A stretch of 64,000 nt of DNA from Corynebacterium phocae (GCF_008693075.1 NZ_VXKJ01000046.1:27041-91040); one strand, 5' to 3'; shown: positions 54,717 through 63,914, counted from the stretch's first letter. Notes: a model not told the origin generated them from the letters alone. A program made the numbers and translations.

Positions 54717-54927
54717 CTCGATCACGAAGATCCTCTAGCTCCCGGACCTCGAAACGTGTCATCTGCCCCTAGGTTCGCCGCCAACGCGCGAGCGTGAAGT
54801 TGCTGACCTGCAGCTCACGGGCAATCTGCCCGCCCGTTTTCCCTCATGCTTTTAGCTTGACGGCGTTGCTGAGCTTGACCACGATCTGCTCGGGAGTGTG
54901 CTTCGAAAACTTCCTCATGACCACCAT
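54717..54927 (-). pseudogene. Remnant of an IS3-type transposase OrfA
   Basis: The minus strand reads MRKFSKHTPEQIVVKLSNAV from 54918, then a TGA at 54844-54846, then continues in the same frame as GKTGGQIARELQVSNFTLAR WRRT, another stop, and TRFEVRELEDLRD. This matches the start of IS3-family OrfA helix-turn-helix proteins, with at least two in-frame stops and no OrfB. The flanks 54346-54716 and 54928-55074 hold no intact gene. Confidence 0.75.
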
Positions 54928-55074
54928 TGTTCCAGCCCCAACGGGCGATCCAATAGCAATCACTCAAATCATCTGATCCGAAAACCCAGCCCACACCACT
55001 AGGTATTGCCAATTTGAAAATGAAGTAGACTAGTCATTTAAGAGCATCATTTTCAAAAAGAGATAGAGAGCCTT

Positions 55075-55676
55075 ATGGTGGCAGGTAGCAAATTGCATAA
55101 ATTTCTAATCGGCTCGCTAGCTGTAGCGTTTCTTTCTGCAAGTTTGAACCAGCCGATGGCAAGTGCGACGCCTCCGGACGGCGCTGTGGTAGAAGAATTT
55201 GGAGTGATTCAAGGAACGGCTTCTGATTATAATTCATTCACAAAAGAAACCTTGACGGAATTAGATGGTATCAATTCTTCTGATTTGCCTTTCTTCGCTG
55301 CTCGTAGTCCTTATACGATTGTCTCGCAATGGTCGGATAACAAGGGCGTACGGTCTATCTTCGGGAGCAAGCTCGGGTGACAATTCAGAATAAACATGGT
55401 CTGTCTACACGGGCAGTTCAAGCTACGACAAAATATGCCCCTAATGTAAAGAATTTTGGCGACCGGTATGAATACAGATTGCCTATGGATCATATTTCTT
55501 GCAAAGTCTGGGGACCGTGGAGAATATGCCGAAAGCTTGAAACTAGCAATGTTTTAGCGGTGGTTGGTTTCAACAAGATACAGGACGGTAAACCTTACGG
55601 AGTGGTTACCACCTATTGTGAAGGAGTCAACGGCCGTTGCCCTCAGTGGATTATTGATTCGCCACAGATTAAATAG
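55075..55676 (+). pseudogene. Secreted protein gene split by a one-base frameshift
   Basis: Frame 1 gives a signal peptide (KLHKFLIGSLAVAFLSASLN, cleavage near MASA) and runs to a TGA at 55378-55380. A second frame, open from 55341, encodes the rest: RTVYLREQARVTIQNKHGLS and on to 55676, with four cysteines in VDHISC-like and CPQW segments. Joining the frames at AAGGG (55342-55346) by one missing G gives one continuous protein of about 200 residues. Low GC compared with the core genes. A programmed slip or a sequencing error are alternatives to a true pseudogene. Confidence 0.55.
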
Positions 55677-55677
55677 C

Positions 55678-56022
55678 ATGTATAGAGCAATGCCTATTTC
55701 GTGGTCTAATGATCTAGCCGGGAAAGACATTTCTGGTAAAGATATGTCTAATTATGACCTAACCGATATCAATCTTGAAGGAAGCGTGTGCCGGGGATGC
55801 TCATTCCGAGGCTCCATGTTGGCATGGGCTAATTTGAGATCAGCAGATTTCACTGGCGCGGATTTTAGGGATGCAATCCTTAGTGAGTCAGATCTTCGTG
55901 GAGCGACGTTAACACACGCTGACTTCACAGGCGCATATTTAAATCCTATTATTGCTGATGCGGAACAATTTTCCGACTGCATGGGAGTTGAAGCATCTAC
56001 GATTGAGTTTCACAGTTCTTGA
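55678..56022 (+). CDS. Pentapeptide-repeat protein
   Basis: A 114-residue protein made largely of pentapeptide repeats with the A(D/N)Lxx or similar pattern: DLAGKDISGKDMSNYDLTDI, then SFRGSMLAWANLRSADFTGA and DLRGATLTHADFTGAYL, forming a short right-handed beta-helix. Such proteins can mimic DNA or bind partners; the role here is unknown. ATG 55678 follows one nucleotide after the preceding TAG; an internal ATG at 55690 is possible. No signal peptide. Confidence 0.75.
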   Translation: MYRAMPISWSNDLAGKDISGKDMSNYDLTDINLEGSVCRGCSFRGSMLAWANLRSADFTGADFRDAILSESDLRGATLTHADFTGAYLNPIIADAEQFSDCMGVEASTIEFHSS

Positions 56023-56387
56023 TCCCGATGTGACTGGGTGGGCCTGGATATTAAGGCGCTACCGTAGGACATGGAGGCCGTTATTCAGCGCCCCGCAAAG
56101 GTTGGGGGCCGCTGTTGGGAAAGCCTGAAACTACTTGCCGATGCCCCCGTTGACATACAGGTCTGGGGTTGTCAAGCGGCATTTAAAATGTTCCAGCTAG
56201 CGCCATTAAATTATTCCAAGCTCTTGGGAGCAATGGCCAGGTTTCGTTAAGGCGTTGGATGTAGTTGGTGATAGGCAGCCGGGGCATTGATGGCGGCTGT
56301 CATGGCATTGTTGCCAAAGACTTGCTTCCGCTGGTTATAGCTAACGCGATGACGCCGGTAACAATCTGGAGTGGGCTTTCGCCAGAC
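56023..56387. other. Gene-free, probably decayed stretch
   Basis: No open frame with a ribosome-binding site or recognisable product was seen between the pentapeptide-repeat gene and the dnaE2 end. The sequence is mixed in composition and may be remnant mobile DNA. Confidence 0.45.
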
Positions 56388-59300
56388 CTAGCGGAAATCC
56401 CTTGAACCCGCGCTGAGCCATTCGCCAGCGTCCAGCGGCTCCAGCTTGTCTGCGGCAATGGTCACCGCGCCGGAGGCGTTTTGAACCAGGCCGCGGATGA
56501 TCAGCGCCTTGGCGGTGCGCGCTAGCAGGCGGTGGCGCTGCCACAGCCCGGGGCTGACCATGACGTTGATGAGCCCGGTTTCATCCTCCATGCCAAAGAA
56601 CGTAATCCCGCCGGCGGTGCCGGGGCGCTGGCGGTGGGTGATGATACCGGCCACGCGCACCCGCGAACCGTCCGCAACGCCGCCAAGTTCCGCGGCGGTG
56701 AGCACGCCGGCTGCGGACAACCCGGCGCGCAGCATCTCCATGGGCTGGGAATCGTAGGTCACGCCCGTGGCGGCAACGTCGGTGGCCATGAGCTCAAAAG
56801 CGGACATCCCGGGTAGCGCCGGGGCCTGGATGGCAGAAAGACCCGGCAGCATACCGGCGCGTTCAGTGGCGGCCACGCCGGCTTGCCACAGCGCTTGGCG
56901 GCGGTCCACGCCAAAAACGTCCAGCGCGCCGGCGGTGGCCAGGGCCTCCACGTGGGCCACGTTAAGGCCCGCGCGCCTGGCCAAGTCCGGGATGTCCGCG
57001 AAAGGGGCGGCCGCCTCCACGCGGTCAGCGGCCTTGGTGCCCAGCCCCTTAATGAGGTTAAGCCCCAAGCGGATAGCACCATTTTCCACGCGGGCCTCCC
57101 GGCCGGAGTCGTTGACCGTGGCGGGCAAGATCTTTATCCCGTGCCGGCGGGCGTCCTGGATAAGCGACTGCGGGGAGTAAAAACCCATGGGTTGCGCGCG
57201 CAAAAGCCCCACGCAGAATTCCGCCGGGTAGTAGCGCTTAAACCAGGCGGAAAAATACACCAAGGAGGCAAAGGACTGGGAGTGGGATTCCGGGAAGCCG
57301 TAGGCGGCAAAGGCCACTATCTTGTTCCACAACTTATCCGCCACTTCTCCGCCGATGCCATTAGTTGCAGCCAAGCCCTCATAAAAGCGGTCTTTGAGCG
57401 CGGCCATGCGCTCCGGGGAGCGCTTGGAGCCCATGGCGCGGCGCAGGTCGTCGGCTTCGGCGCCGGTGAATCCGGCGGCATCGACAGCTATTTGCATGAG
57501 CTGTTCCTGAAACAGCGGGATGCCTAAAGTTTTGCCCAAGGACTTCTCTAACACCGGGTGGTCGTAGGTGACCTCCTCCTTGCCGTCGCGCCGGCGCAGG
57601 TAGGGGTGAACGGAGCCGCCCTGCAAGGGCCCTGGCCTAATCAGGGCCACCTCTACCACCAGGTCGAAGAAGCGCCGGGGTTTGAGCCTGGGCAAGGTGG
57701 CCATCTGCGCGCGGGATTCCACCTGGAACACGCCCACGGCATCGGCCTTGCAGAGCATGTCATAGACGGCCGGGTCAGCTAAGTCCAGCTCCCAGAGGTT
57801 GACCTTTTCCCCGGTGGTTTCCTTGACCAGATCCACCATGTGGTGCAAGGCCTCCAGCATGCCCAGGCCCAGGAGATCAAACTTCACTAGGCCGGCGGCC
57901 GCGCAGTCATCCTTATCCCACTGCAGCACGGAGCGGGCCTCCATGCGCGCCCATTCCATAGGGACCACGTCCGCGATGGGCCTGTCGCACAACACCATGC
58001 CTCCGGAGTGGATGCCCAGGTGGCGCGGCTGGCCCAGGAACTGTTGCGCCAGCTCCTCCACGCGGGCTGGGGGTTCGGCGGTGCCTTTGGACCAGGCATC
58101 GGCAGCCCCTTGCGGGTAGCCCAACGCGCGGGCGGCGTCGCGGATAGCACCCTTGCGGCGGTAGGTAATGACGTTGGCCACCTGGGCGGCGCGCTCGCGG
58201 CCGTGCTTGGCAAAGACGTACTGGATGACCTCCTCACGGCGGCCGGACTCAATATCAATGTCAATGTCCGGCGGGCCGTCGCGGTCAGGCGATAGGAAAC
58301 GCTCGAAGAGCAGACCCGCAGAAATGGGTTCCGCATTGGTAATGCCTAGGGAAAAGCACACCGCGGAGTTGGCTGCGGAGCCCCTGCCCTGGCACAAGAT
58401 GTTATTAGTGCGGCAAAAATCCACCAGGTCGTTGACAATGAGGAAGTAGCCGGGAAATCCCAGCTTTTCAATGACTCCAAGTTCGTGTTTTATTTGGGCG
58501 CGCGCCTTTTCCTGAACCTCCGGGGGACGGGTGGCGTAGCGGGCGGTAAAGCGCTGGCGGGTCAGCTGTTTTAGCCAGCTCATTTCCGTGTGCCCGTCCG
58601 GCACGTCAAAGTGCGGCAGGTTGGGCGCTAGCGCCTCCCAGGTAAAGCGGCATTCTTCTAGCACCCGCACGGTTTCTGCAAGAAGCTCCGGGCGGCCCGG
58701 CAACATCTGCGCCATCTGCTCGCCTGAGCGCAGCCAGCCCGCACCCATGGGGTGGGCGTTGGGGTGGGCCTGGCCCACGCTTTCGCGCTGCGCGAGCGCT
58801 CTTTTGGCTGCGGCCAGGCGGGCCTGGTGGCGGGTGGCGGCGGCGGGCCTGGCGGTGACAATGGCGCGCATGCCGTTGAGTTTATCTAGCTCCGCGTGGT
58901 GGTCCGCGTCCTCCGGGAGCATGGACAAAACGTACTCCAATACCAAGCAGTCTATTTTTATTCGCTCGATAAAGGTTTCGATTTCCGGGAGCCACGTATG
59001 GTCCAGGAGGTAGAGGCACTCCTCCCCCAGCAAGTCCAGGACCCCAGGCAGCGGCGGGTAGGAAACCCGGTCCTTTTCACCAGAATCCATGCGGGCGCCC
59101 GCAATGAGGCGGGACAGGCACCGGTAACCCTCCGGGGTGCGGGCCAGGACGGTAAGCCGGCGCGGATCCGGGGCCTTTCCCAGGGTAAGCTCCGCACCGA
59201 ACACCGCGGGGAGTTGCGCCTGGGCCGCGGCCTCCGCGAACTTCATCAACCCATAGAAGCCGTCGCGATCCACCAGGGCCAGGCCGGTCAGGCCAAGCTC

Positions 59301-59516
59301 GACGGCGCGGGCCACCAGGTCTTCCGGCTCGGAGGCCCCGTCCAGGAAGGAATAGGAGCTTATGGCATGAAGCTCCGCAAAGGGAACGCTGGACCGCCCG
59401 CGCACCGGGGTGGCGGCGGCAGGGCCACTGGTATGGACGGGCGCGGGCCCCTTGCCACCGGATAAAATGCGCTCCACCCGCGACCAGGGTAGGGCCTCAC
59501 CTCCATTGAATCGCAT
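56388..59516 (-). CDS. dnaE2: Error-prone DNA polymerase DnaE2
   Basis: A 1042-residue C-family DNA polymerase. An N-terminal PHP domain (HAISSYSFLDGASEPEDLV) is followed by the polymerase core with catalytic aspartates in PDIDIDIES (residues 416-424), a helix-hairpin-helix region and a C-terminal OB fold (VAGIITHRQRPGTAGGITFF). DnaE2 performs damage-induced mutagenic bypass. Partners imuA'/imuB are not in the window. ATG 59516 is chosen; a TTG at 59525 is possible. A LexA-type operator overlaps its promoter. Confidence 0.95.
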   Translation of the reverse strand: MRFNGGEALPWSRVERILSGGKGPAPVHTSGPAAATPVRGRSSVPFAELHAISSYSFLDGASEPEDLVARAVELGLTGLALVDRDGFYGLMKFAEAAAQAQLPAVFGAELTLGKAPDPRRLTVLARTPEGYRCLSRLIAGARMDSGEKDRVSYPPLPGVLDLLGEECLYLLDHTWLPEIETFIERIKIDCLVLEYVLSMLPEDADHHAELDKLNGMRAIVTARPAAATRHQARLAAAKRALAQRESVGQAHPNAHPMGAGWLRSGEQMAQMLPGRPELLAETVRVLEECRFTWEALAPNLPHFDVPDGHTEMSWLKQLTRQRFTARYATRPPEVQEKARAQIKHELGVIEKLGFPGYFLIVNDLVDFCRTNNILCQGRGSAANSAVCFSLGITNAEPISAGLLFERFLSPDRDGPPDIDIDIESGRREEVIQYVFAKHGRERAAQVANVITYRRKGAIRDAARALGYPQGAADAWSKGTAEPPARVEELAQQFLGQPRHLGIHSGGMVLCDRPIADVVPMEWARMEARSVLQWDKDDCAAAGLVKFDLLGLGMLEALHHMVDLVKETTGEKVNLWELDLADPAVYDMLCKADAVGVFQVESRAQMATLPRLKPRRFFDLVVEVALIRPGPLQGGSVHPYLRRRDGKEEVTYDHPVLEKSLGKTLGIPLFQEQLMQIAVDAAGFTGAEADDLRRAMGSKRSPERMAALKDRFYEGLAATNGIGGEVADKLWNKIVAFAAYGFPESHSQSFASLVYFSAWFKRYYPAEFCVGLLRAQPMGFYSPQSLIQDARRHGIKILPATVNDSGREARVENGAIRLGLNLIKGLGTKAADRVEAAAPFADIPDLARRAGLNVAHVEALATAGALDVFGVDRRQALWQAGVAATERAGMLPGLSAIQAPALPGMSAFELMATDVAATGVTYDSQPMEMLRAGLSAAGVLTAAELGGVADGSRVRVAGIITHRQRPGTAGGITFFGMEDETGLINVMVSPGLWQRHRLLARTAKALIIRGLVQNASGAVTIAADKLEPLDAGEWLSAGSRDFR

Positions 59517-59531
59517 GAAAGACAAGCCTAG

Positions 59532-59551
59532 TTTAGAAAGCCTGTTCTAAA
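59532..59551. promoter_or_regulatory. Candidate LexA (SOS) box of dnaE2
   Basis: TTTAGAA-AGCCTG-TTCTAAA is a perfect 7-bp inverted repeat; its core GAAA-N4-GTTC agrees with the corynebacterial SOS box. A minus-strand TAAACT (59535-59530) overlaps one arm and could be the -10 of dnaE2, so LexA would block it directly. Confidence 0.65.
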
Positions 59552-59579
59552 CAAGATTTTTGCGGAGAATTTTTCAAAA

Positions 59580-59595
59580 TAGACAAAGCTGTTCA
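59580..59595. promoter_or_regulatory. Possible McbR box upstream of metQ
   Basis: TAGAC-N6-GTTCA resembles the McbR palindrome TAGAC-N6-GTCTA with two mismatches in the second arm. An additional AGGTTTG/CAAACCT inverted repeat (59605-59631) follows closer to the gene. Confidence 0.3.
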
Positions 59596-59652
59596 ACTGT
59601 TGCTAGGTTTGCTTAGGTCAACATCAAACCTGAATTTAAAGAAGGACCTCTC

Positions 59653-60546
59653 ATGAACTTCCGTCGTCTCCTAGCTGCCACCGCAGCTTCCGTTATCGCT
59701 ACTACCGGCCTAGTGGCTTGCTCCAGCGACTCCGCTGACACCAAGGACACTGCCGCCGCCGCCGCCGGTGAGACCATCACCGTTGGCACCACCGACGCCT
59801 CCAAGAAGGCATGGGCTGCTTTTGAGGAAGAAGCCAAGAAAGCCGGCTTTGACATTAAGGTCACCAACTTTGGTGATTACAACACCCCTAACCAGGCACT
59901 GGAAGCAGGGGAACTAGACACCAACAACTTCCAGCACCTGAAGTTCCTAGCTGAATACAACAACGGCAACGGCACTGATCTGGTTCCCATCGTGGCCACA
60001 GAAATCGTGCCACTAGCGTTGTTCTGGAAAGACCATGACTCCATTGACGGAATTGAAGGCGAAGAAATTGCCGTTCCCAATGATTCTGTGAACCTGGGCC
60101 GCGCTATCAACGTGCTTTCCCAGGCCGGCCTGCTGACTCTGAAAGAGCAAGGTCTTATCACCCCCACCCAACTAGATATTGATGAAGCGAAGTCCAAGGT
60201 GAAAATCACCCCGATTGACGCTGCGCAGACCCCAGCCGCCTACGGCGAGGGCAAGCCAGCCATCATCAACAACTCCTTCCTAGACCGCGCGGGCATTGAC
60301 CCCACCACCTCCGTGTTCCAGGATGACCCCGCCTCTGAGGAAGCAGAGCCCTACATTAACGCTTTCGTGGTACGCGCTGAAGACGCTGATAATGAGCAGC
60401 TGCACAAGCTGGCGCAGGTATGGCACACCGACGCCGTGCAGAAAGCGGTAGCTGAAGATTCCAAGGGAACCTCCGTTTCCGTTGAGCGCACCCCAGAGGA
60501 ACTCCAGGCTATCTTGGAGCGCCTTGAGGGCCAGCTGAAGAAGTAA
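59653..60546 (+). CDS. metQ: Methionine ABC transporter substrate-binding lipoprotein
   Basis: A 297-residue NlpA/MetQ lipoprotein: signal peptide, lipobox GLVAC with Cys23, an Ala/Asp-rich spacer, then the binding domain (ITVGTTDASKKAWAAF, DTNNFQHLKFLAEYN, IAVPNDSVNLGRAINVL, IDAAQTPAAYGEGKPAIINN). It captures methionine outside the membrane and hands it to MetI. Separated from metN by a terminator-like hairpin, as expected for a more abundant binding protein. Confidence 0.95.
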   Translation: MNFRRLLAATAASVIATTGLVACSSDSADTKDTAAAAAGETITVGTTDASKKAWAAFEEEAKKAGFDIKVTNFGDYNTPNQALEAGELDTNNFQHLKFLAEYNNGNGTDLVPIVATEIVPLALFWKDHDSIDGIEGEEIAVPNDSVNLGRAINVLSQAGLLTLKEQGLITPTQLDIDEAKSKVKITPIDAAQTPAAYGEGKPAIINNSFLDRAGIDPTTSVFQDDPASEEAEPYINAFVVRAEDADNEQLHKLAQVWHTDAVQKAVAEDSKGTSVSVERTPEELQAILERLEGQLKK

Positions 60547-60562
60547 CTTACCCACCGCTAAA

Positions 60563-60591
60563 GCCCCGTCCAGATACCTGGCGGGGTTTTT
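60563..60591 (+). terminator. Hairpin with T-run between metQ and metN
   Basis: CCCCGTCCAG pairs with CTGGCGGGG (one bulged T) around ATAC and is followed by TTTTT. Partial read-through would give more MetQ than MetN/MetI. Confidence 0.75.
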
Positions 60592-60618
60592 CACCCCTGT
60601 ATTTAAAAGGACTCCCCA

Positions 60619-61656
60619 GTGACCAACGCTGATTCCCGAGGCACGCGGATAGAATTCCGTAACCTCTCAAAGGTCTTTAAACAAAAGAAATCCACTGTCA
60701 CCGCGTTGGATGATGTCACGTTCTCCGTTGAACCCGGAGAGATCGTGGGTATCATCGGCTATTCCGGTGCCGGTAAGTCCACGCTGGTGCGCATGATAAA
60801 CGCCCTCGACACACCAACCTCCGGCGAAGTCATCCTGGATGGCACCAACATTGTGGGGCTGCCCGAGGCCAAGCTGCGCAAACTCCGCCGCAACATCGGG
60901 ATGATTTTCCAGCAGTTTAACCTCATGTCCTCGCGCACTGCGGCTGGCAACGTAGCCTACCCGCTGCAGCTAGGCGGCATGGGCAAGAAGGAGCGCGACA
61001 CCCGCGTGCAGGAGCTCCTGGAGTTCGTGGGCCTAGGCGACAAGGGCCGCTCCTACCCGGAGCAGCTCTCCGGCGGACAAAAACAGCGCGTGGGTATTGC
61101 CCGCGCGCTGGCCACCAACCCCTCGCTGTTGCTTGCCGATGAAGCCACCTCAGCGCTAGATCCCACCACCACGCAGGAGGTGTTAGATCTTCTCCGCCGG
61201 GTGAACAAGGAATTTGGTATCACCATCGTGGTCATTACCCACGAAATGGAAGTGGTGCGCTCCATCGCGGACAAGGTGGTAGTCATGGAGCAAGGACGCG
61301 TGGTTGAACATGGCTCCGTCTACGAGGTATTTTCCCACCCGCAGACCGCCACCGCCGCGAAGTTTGTGGCCACATCACTGCGCAATACCCCCGATACCGT
61401 GGAAGCGGATGACCTTCTAGCTCATGAAGGCCGCCTGTTCACCATCAATCTGACGGAGAACTCCGGGTTCTTTTCCAACTCCGCCAAACTTTCCGCTGCC
61501 GGCGTGTCCATCTCCATTGTCCACGGCGGCGTCACCACACTGCAGCGCAAATCCTTTGGAAAAGTCACCGTCCGGCTCAACGGCCCGGAACAGGCCATCA
61601 ACGAGTTCTATCGCGCTATGCAACGAACCACCGACATTGAGGAGATCTCCCGATGA
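60619..61656 (+). CDS. metN: Methionine ABC transporter ATP-binding protein
   Basis: A 345-residue ATPase. Walker A GYSGAGKSTLVR, Q-loop IFQQFNLMSSRT, signature LSGGQKQRVGIARAL, Walker B LLLADEATSALD and the switch His in VITHEMEVV are intact. A C-terminal NIL-type regulatory domain (about 265-345) allows inhibition by methionine. GTG start with AAAGGA upstream; the end overlaps metI by 4 nt (ATGA). Confidence 0.96.
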   Translation: MTNADSRGTRIEFRNLSKVFKQKKSTVTALDDVTFSVEPGEIVGIIGYSGAGKSTLVRMINALDTPTSGEVILDGTNIVGLPEAKLRKLRRNIGMIFQQFNLMSSRTAAGNVAYPLQLGGMGKKERDTRVQELLEFVGLGDKGRSYPEQLSGGQKQRVGIARALATNPSLLLADEATSALDPTTTQEVLDLLRRVNKEFGITIVVITHEMEVVRSIADKVVVMEQGRVVEHGSVYEVFSHPQTATAAKFVATSLRNTPDTVEADDLLAHEGRLFTINLTENSGFFSNSAKLSAAGVSISIVHGGVTTLQRKSFGKVTVRLNGPEQAINEFYRAMQRTTDIEEISR

Positions 61657-62333
61657 CCACTAACTATCTTGCTGAAGCAAATTGGGACCGCTTGGGCGGT
61701 GCCCTGGTTGACGCCGTCTTTGACACCCTCATCATGGTGGCCACCACCATGCTCTGTGCCGGGTTCTTTGGCCTGGTCCTGGGCCTATTGCTCTACACCA
61801 CCCGCCCGGGCGGAATCTTGCACAACCGCGCGGTCTACCTGCTTATCAACGTGGCCGTGAACTTTGTGCGCCCCATTCCTTTCATCATCTTGCTGGCCTT
61901 CGTGCAGCCGCTAACGGTGCTGGCCATGGGCAGCTCCATTGGCCGTGGCCCAGCTACCTTCGTGATGGTTATTGCCGCAACATTCGCGGTGGCCCGCATT
62001 GTGGAACAAAACCTGGTGGCCATTGACCCTGGCGTCATCGAAGCCGCCCGCTCCATGGGTGCTAGCCCCTGGAAAATCATCACCACGGTGATCATTCCGG
62101 AAGCCCTTGGCCCGCTGGTGCTGGGTTACACCTTCCTGTTTATTGGTGTTGTGGACATGTCCGCCATGGCCGGCTACGTGGGCGGCGGCGGCCTAGGAGA
62201 CTTCGCCATTGTCTACGGCTACCGCGCCTTCGAGTGGCAGGTTACCGTGGTGGCAACGCTGATTATCATCGTGATGGTCCAAGCTGCCCAGTTCTTTGGC
62301 AACTGGCTCTCCGCGAGGATCATGCGCCGCTAG
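61653..62333 (+). CDS. metI: Methionine ABC transporter permease
   Basis: A 226-residue membrane permease with five to six helices and the EAA-type loop EAARSMGASPWKIITTVIIPEALGP (written in part: EAARSMGASPW) that contacts MetN. It forms the methionine channel. Translation is coupled to metN. Ends at a strong terminator. Confidence 0.95.
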   Translation: MTTNYLAEANWDRLGGALVDAVFDTLIMVATTMLCAGFFGLVLGLLLYTTRPGGILHNRAVYLLINVAVNFVRPIPFIILLAFVQPLTVLAMGSSIGRGPATFVMVIAATFAVARIVEQNLVAIDPGVIEAARSMGASPWKIITTVIIPEALGPLVLGYTFLFIGVVDMSAMAGYVGGGGLGDFAIVYGYRAFEWQVTVVATLIIIVMVQAAQFFGNWLSARIMRR

Positions 62334-62349
62334 CAAGACCTTCACCCCC

Positions 62350-62382
62350 GGGGCAGCAGATTTACTCGGCTGCCCCTTTTTT
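62350..62382 (+). terminator. Hairpin terminator after metI
   Basis: GGGGCAGC (62350-62357) pairs with GCTGCCCC (62369-62376), followed by six T. Confidence 0.88.
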
Positions 62383-62472
62383 CTTGCCCTTTTTCAAGCC
62401 AACTGGGCTTTCTAGCTCTCTGGCCTGTTGGTTGCCCCGCCGGTGTCCGGCAACCCAAGGCTGCTGACAAAA

Positions 62473-63036
62473 CTAGAAAAGAGCCCCTTTTGGTTGTGGC
62501 ATGGCAATGTTGTCTAACGGTAGAACCGCGCCGAATTCACGGAAGTGACGGGCAAACTTTCCCGGGTTATCCCCGTAGTAGATCACCGCGCAAGACATCG
62601 GTGCGCCCTTCGGGTCTTCTTTGCCATCGATATAAAAGCGAACCCGCGACTGATAGAGAAAACACACCGCCGCTGCTTTTGGATACACGTACCATTTCCA
62701 ATGGTTCGTATTCGTTGCTACGGGCACAAGTGCAATGATTTCAGAACCCCGATCTGCGGCAACTGCAATCTTTTCAAACCAGTGGATGATTCTTGTTCCG
62801 CGTTCGCGGTCAGAACCATACGGAGGATTCACGTAGATTGTTTGTGCGTCCCAGTCCTCTACCAGCCCATCTTTATCCGGCAGGATGTATTCCTCTCGAG
62901 CCCCGACTAGGGACCAGCGATTAGAGCATGGGTCAAGTCCGATAGTGCCTCCAAAAGTCGCGCGGGCGGCTTCCACAATCCACGGTGGTGTGTTCCAGTC
63001 TTTTGTGGTGGACACCGATTGTCGTCCGGCTGTCAT
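62473..63036 (-). CDS. Phage-type DNA N6-adenine methyltransferase
   Basis: A 187-residue solo methyltransferase of the phage Dam type (PF05869-like). WNTPPWIVEAARATFGG and LDPCSNR shape the SAM pocket and NPPYGS (N70-Y73) is the adenine-specific catalytic motif. It would methylate adenine in a short DNA site. GAGGAGGG precedes the ATG. No restriction endonuclease or phage genes flank it, so it is an orphan here. Its origin is probably a prophage or plasmid. Confidence 0.88.
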   Translation of the reverse strand: MTAGRQSVSTTKDWNTPPWIVEAARATFGGTIGLDPCSNRWSLVGAREEYILPDKDGLVEDWDAQTIYVNPPYGSDRERGTRIIHWFEKIAVAADRGSEIIALVPVATNTNHWKWYVYPKAAAVCFLYQSRVRFYIDGKEDPKGAPMSCAVIYYGDNPGKFARHFREFGAVLPLDNIAMPQPKGALF

Positions 63037-63098
63037 CGTTTTCCCTCCTCATGCACGGCTTTCAAACAGTGTAGGACGTTTCCGGATCGCCCGCCCCC

Positions 63099-63914
63099 CT
63101 ATCTGCCGGTTTCCCGCACCGCAGTTGCTACCCATACCGTGCCCACCTTGGGTTCCGCGCCACAAGAGCTCACTACCCCGGGTACCTCACGCTGCTCTAA
63201 TTCGACATGCCAAGAGCGCCCATCCGCGTGGGTGACGCTGCCGTCATCTTCTGCGCGGAGCTGTCCATAGGAAAGACTGTGCAAGCGCGCGGCCACGGCC
63301 AGTTCCGCAACCTGTGCGCGCGGGGATAGCAGCCCGTTGCCACGGTTGGCGGAGAGGAAATACTCTCCTTTTCTAGCGGCGTGCACCAGCGCGCGCCCTT
63401 GGTCCAGGGTCAGGCGGCCGAAGGAGTACCCCCACGGCAGCAGCAACACTGCGGGGGCAAAGCGGTGCCCGCCAACGTGGGAGGCTTCCCACACTTGCTC
63501 GTGAAATTCCGCTTCCAACTGCGCCGCTAGCGGACGTCCCTTCACCGCGCAGCACGCGTCCCGCTTGCTGTGGGTGCAGACCAACACCAGGGGATGTGCA
63601 ACCCGCGTTGCGTGGTTTCGTCCCGGACCGGTTAAATCAAGGTCCTTGAGGTTCTCCGGGCAGTGAAGCTCCAGTTGCTCTACGACCTTCGCGCGCACCC
63701 ACACCAGGTAACAGCGGTAGCCGCCGGCCAGCTCCCGGCCTTTGCGCCCGGGCCTGCGGATGAGTTGGAGTGAGGCTTTCCCTTTTAGCTTGGCCTTGAT
63801 TGAAGCAGAAAGCTCCTCTCCAAAAGTTCCGCCGTCCAATATGTCACGGGACCATCCGCCTGGCCACTCGAACAGCACGTACACATCCTCACGCTTGGCG
63901 GTGTGTAATGTCAT
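63099..63914 (-). CDS. Sucrase/ferredoxin-like family protein
   Basis: A 271-residue protein with a thioredoxin-like ferredoxin fold: VCTHSKRDACCAVKGRPLA followed by SHVGGHRFAPAVLLLPWG; the cysteines and histidines could bind a 2Fe-2S cluster. Its reaction is unknown. Three in-frame ATGs at 63914, 63938 and 63962 and a GTG at 63974 lie in a 24-bp tandem repeat; 63914 is chosen because the conserved part starts there with AAGGAT upstream. A minus-strand TAAAAT near 63990 may be the -10. Confidence 0.85.
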   Translation of the reverse strand: MTLHTAKREDVYVLFEWPGGWSRDILDGGTFGEELSASIKAKLKGKASLQLIRRPGRKGRELAGGYRCYLVWVRAKVVEQLELHCPENLKDLDLTGPGRNHATRVAHPLVLVCTHSKRDACCAVKGRPLAAQLEAEFHEQVWEASHVGGHRFAPAVLLLPWGYSFGRLTLDQGRALVHAARKGEYFLSANRGNGLLSPRAQVAELAVAARLHSLSYGQLRAEDDGSVTHADGRSWHVELEQREVPGVVSSCGAEPKVGTVWVATAVRETGR

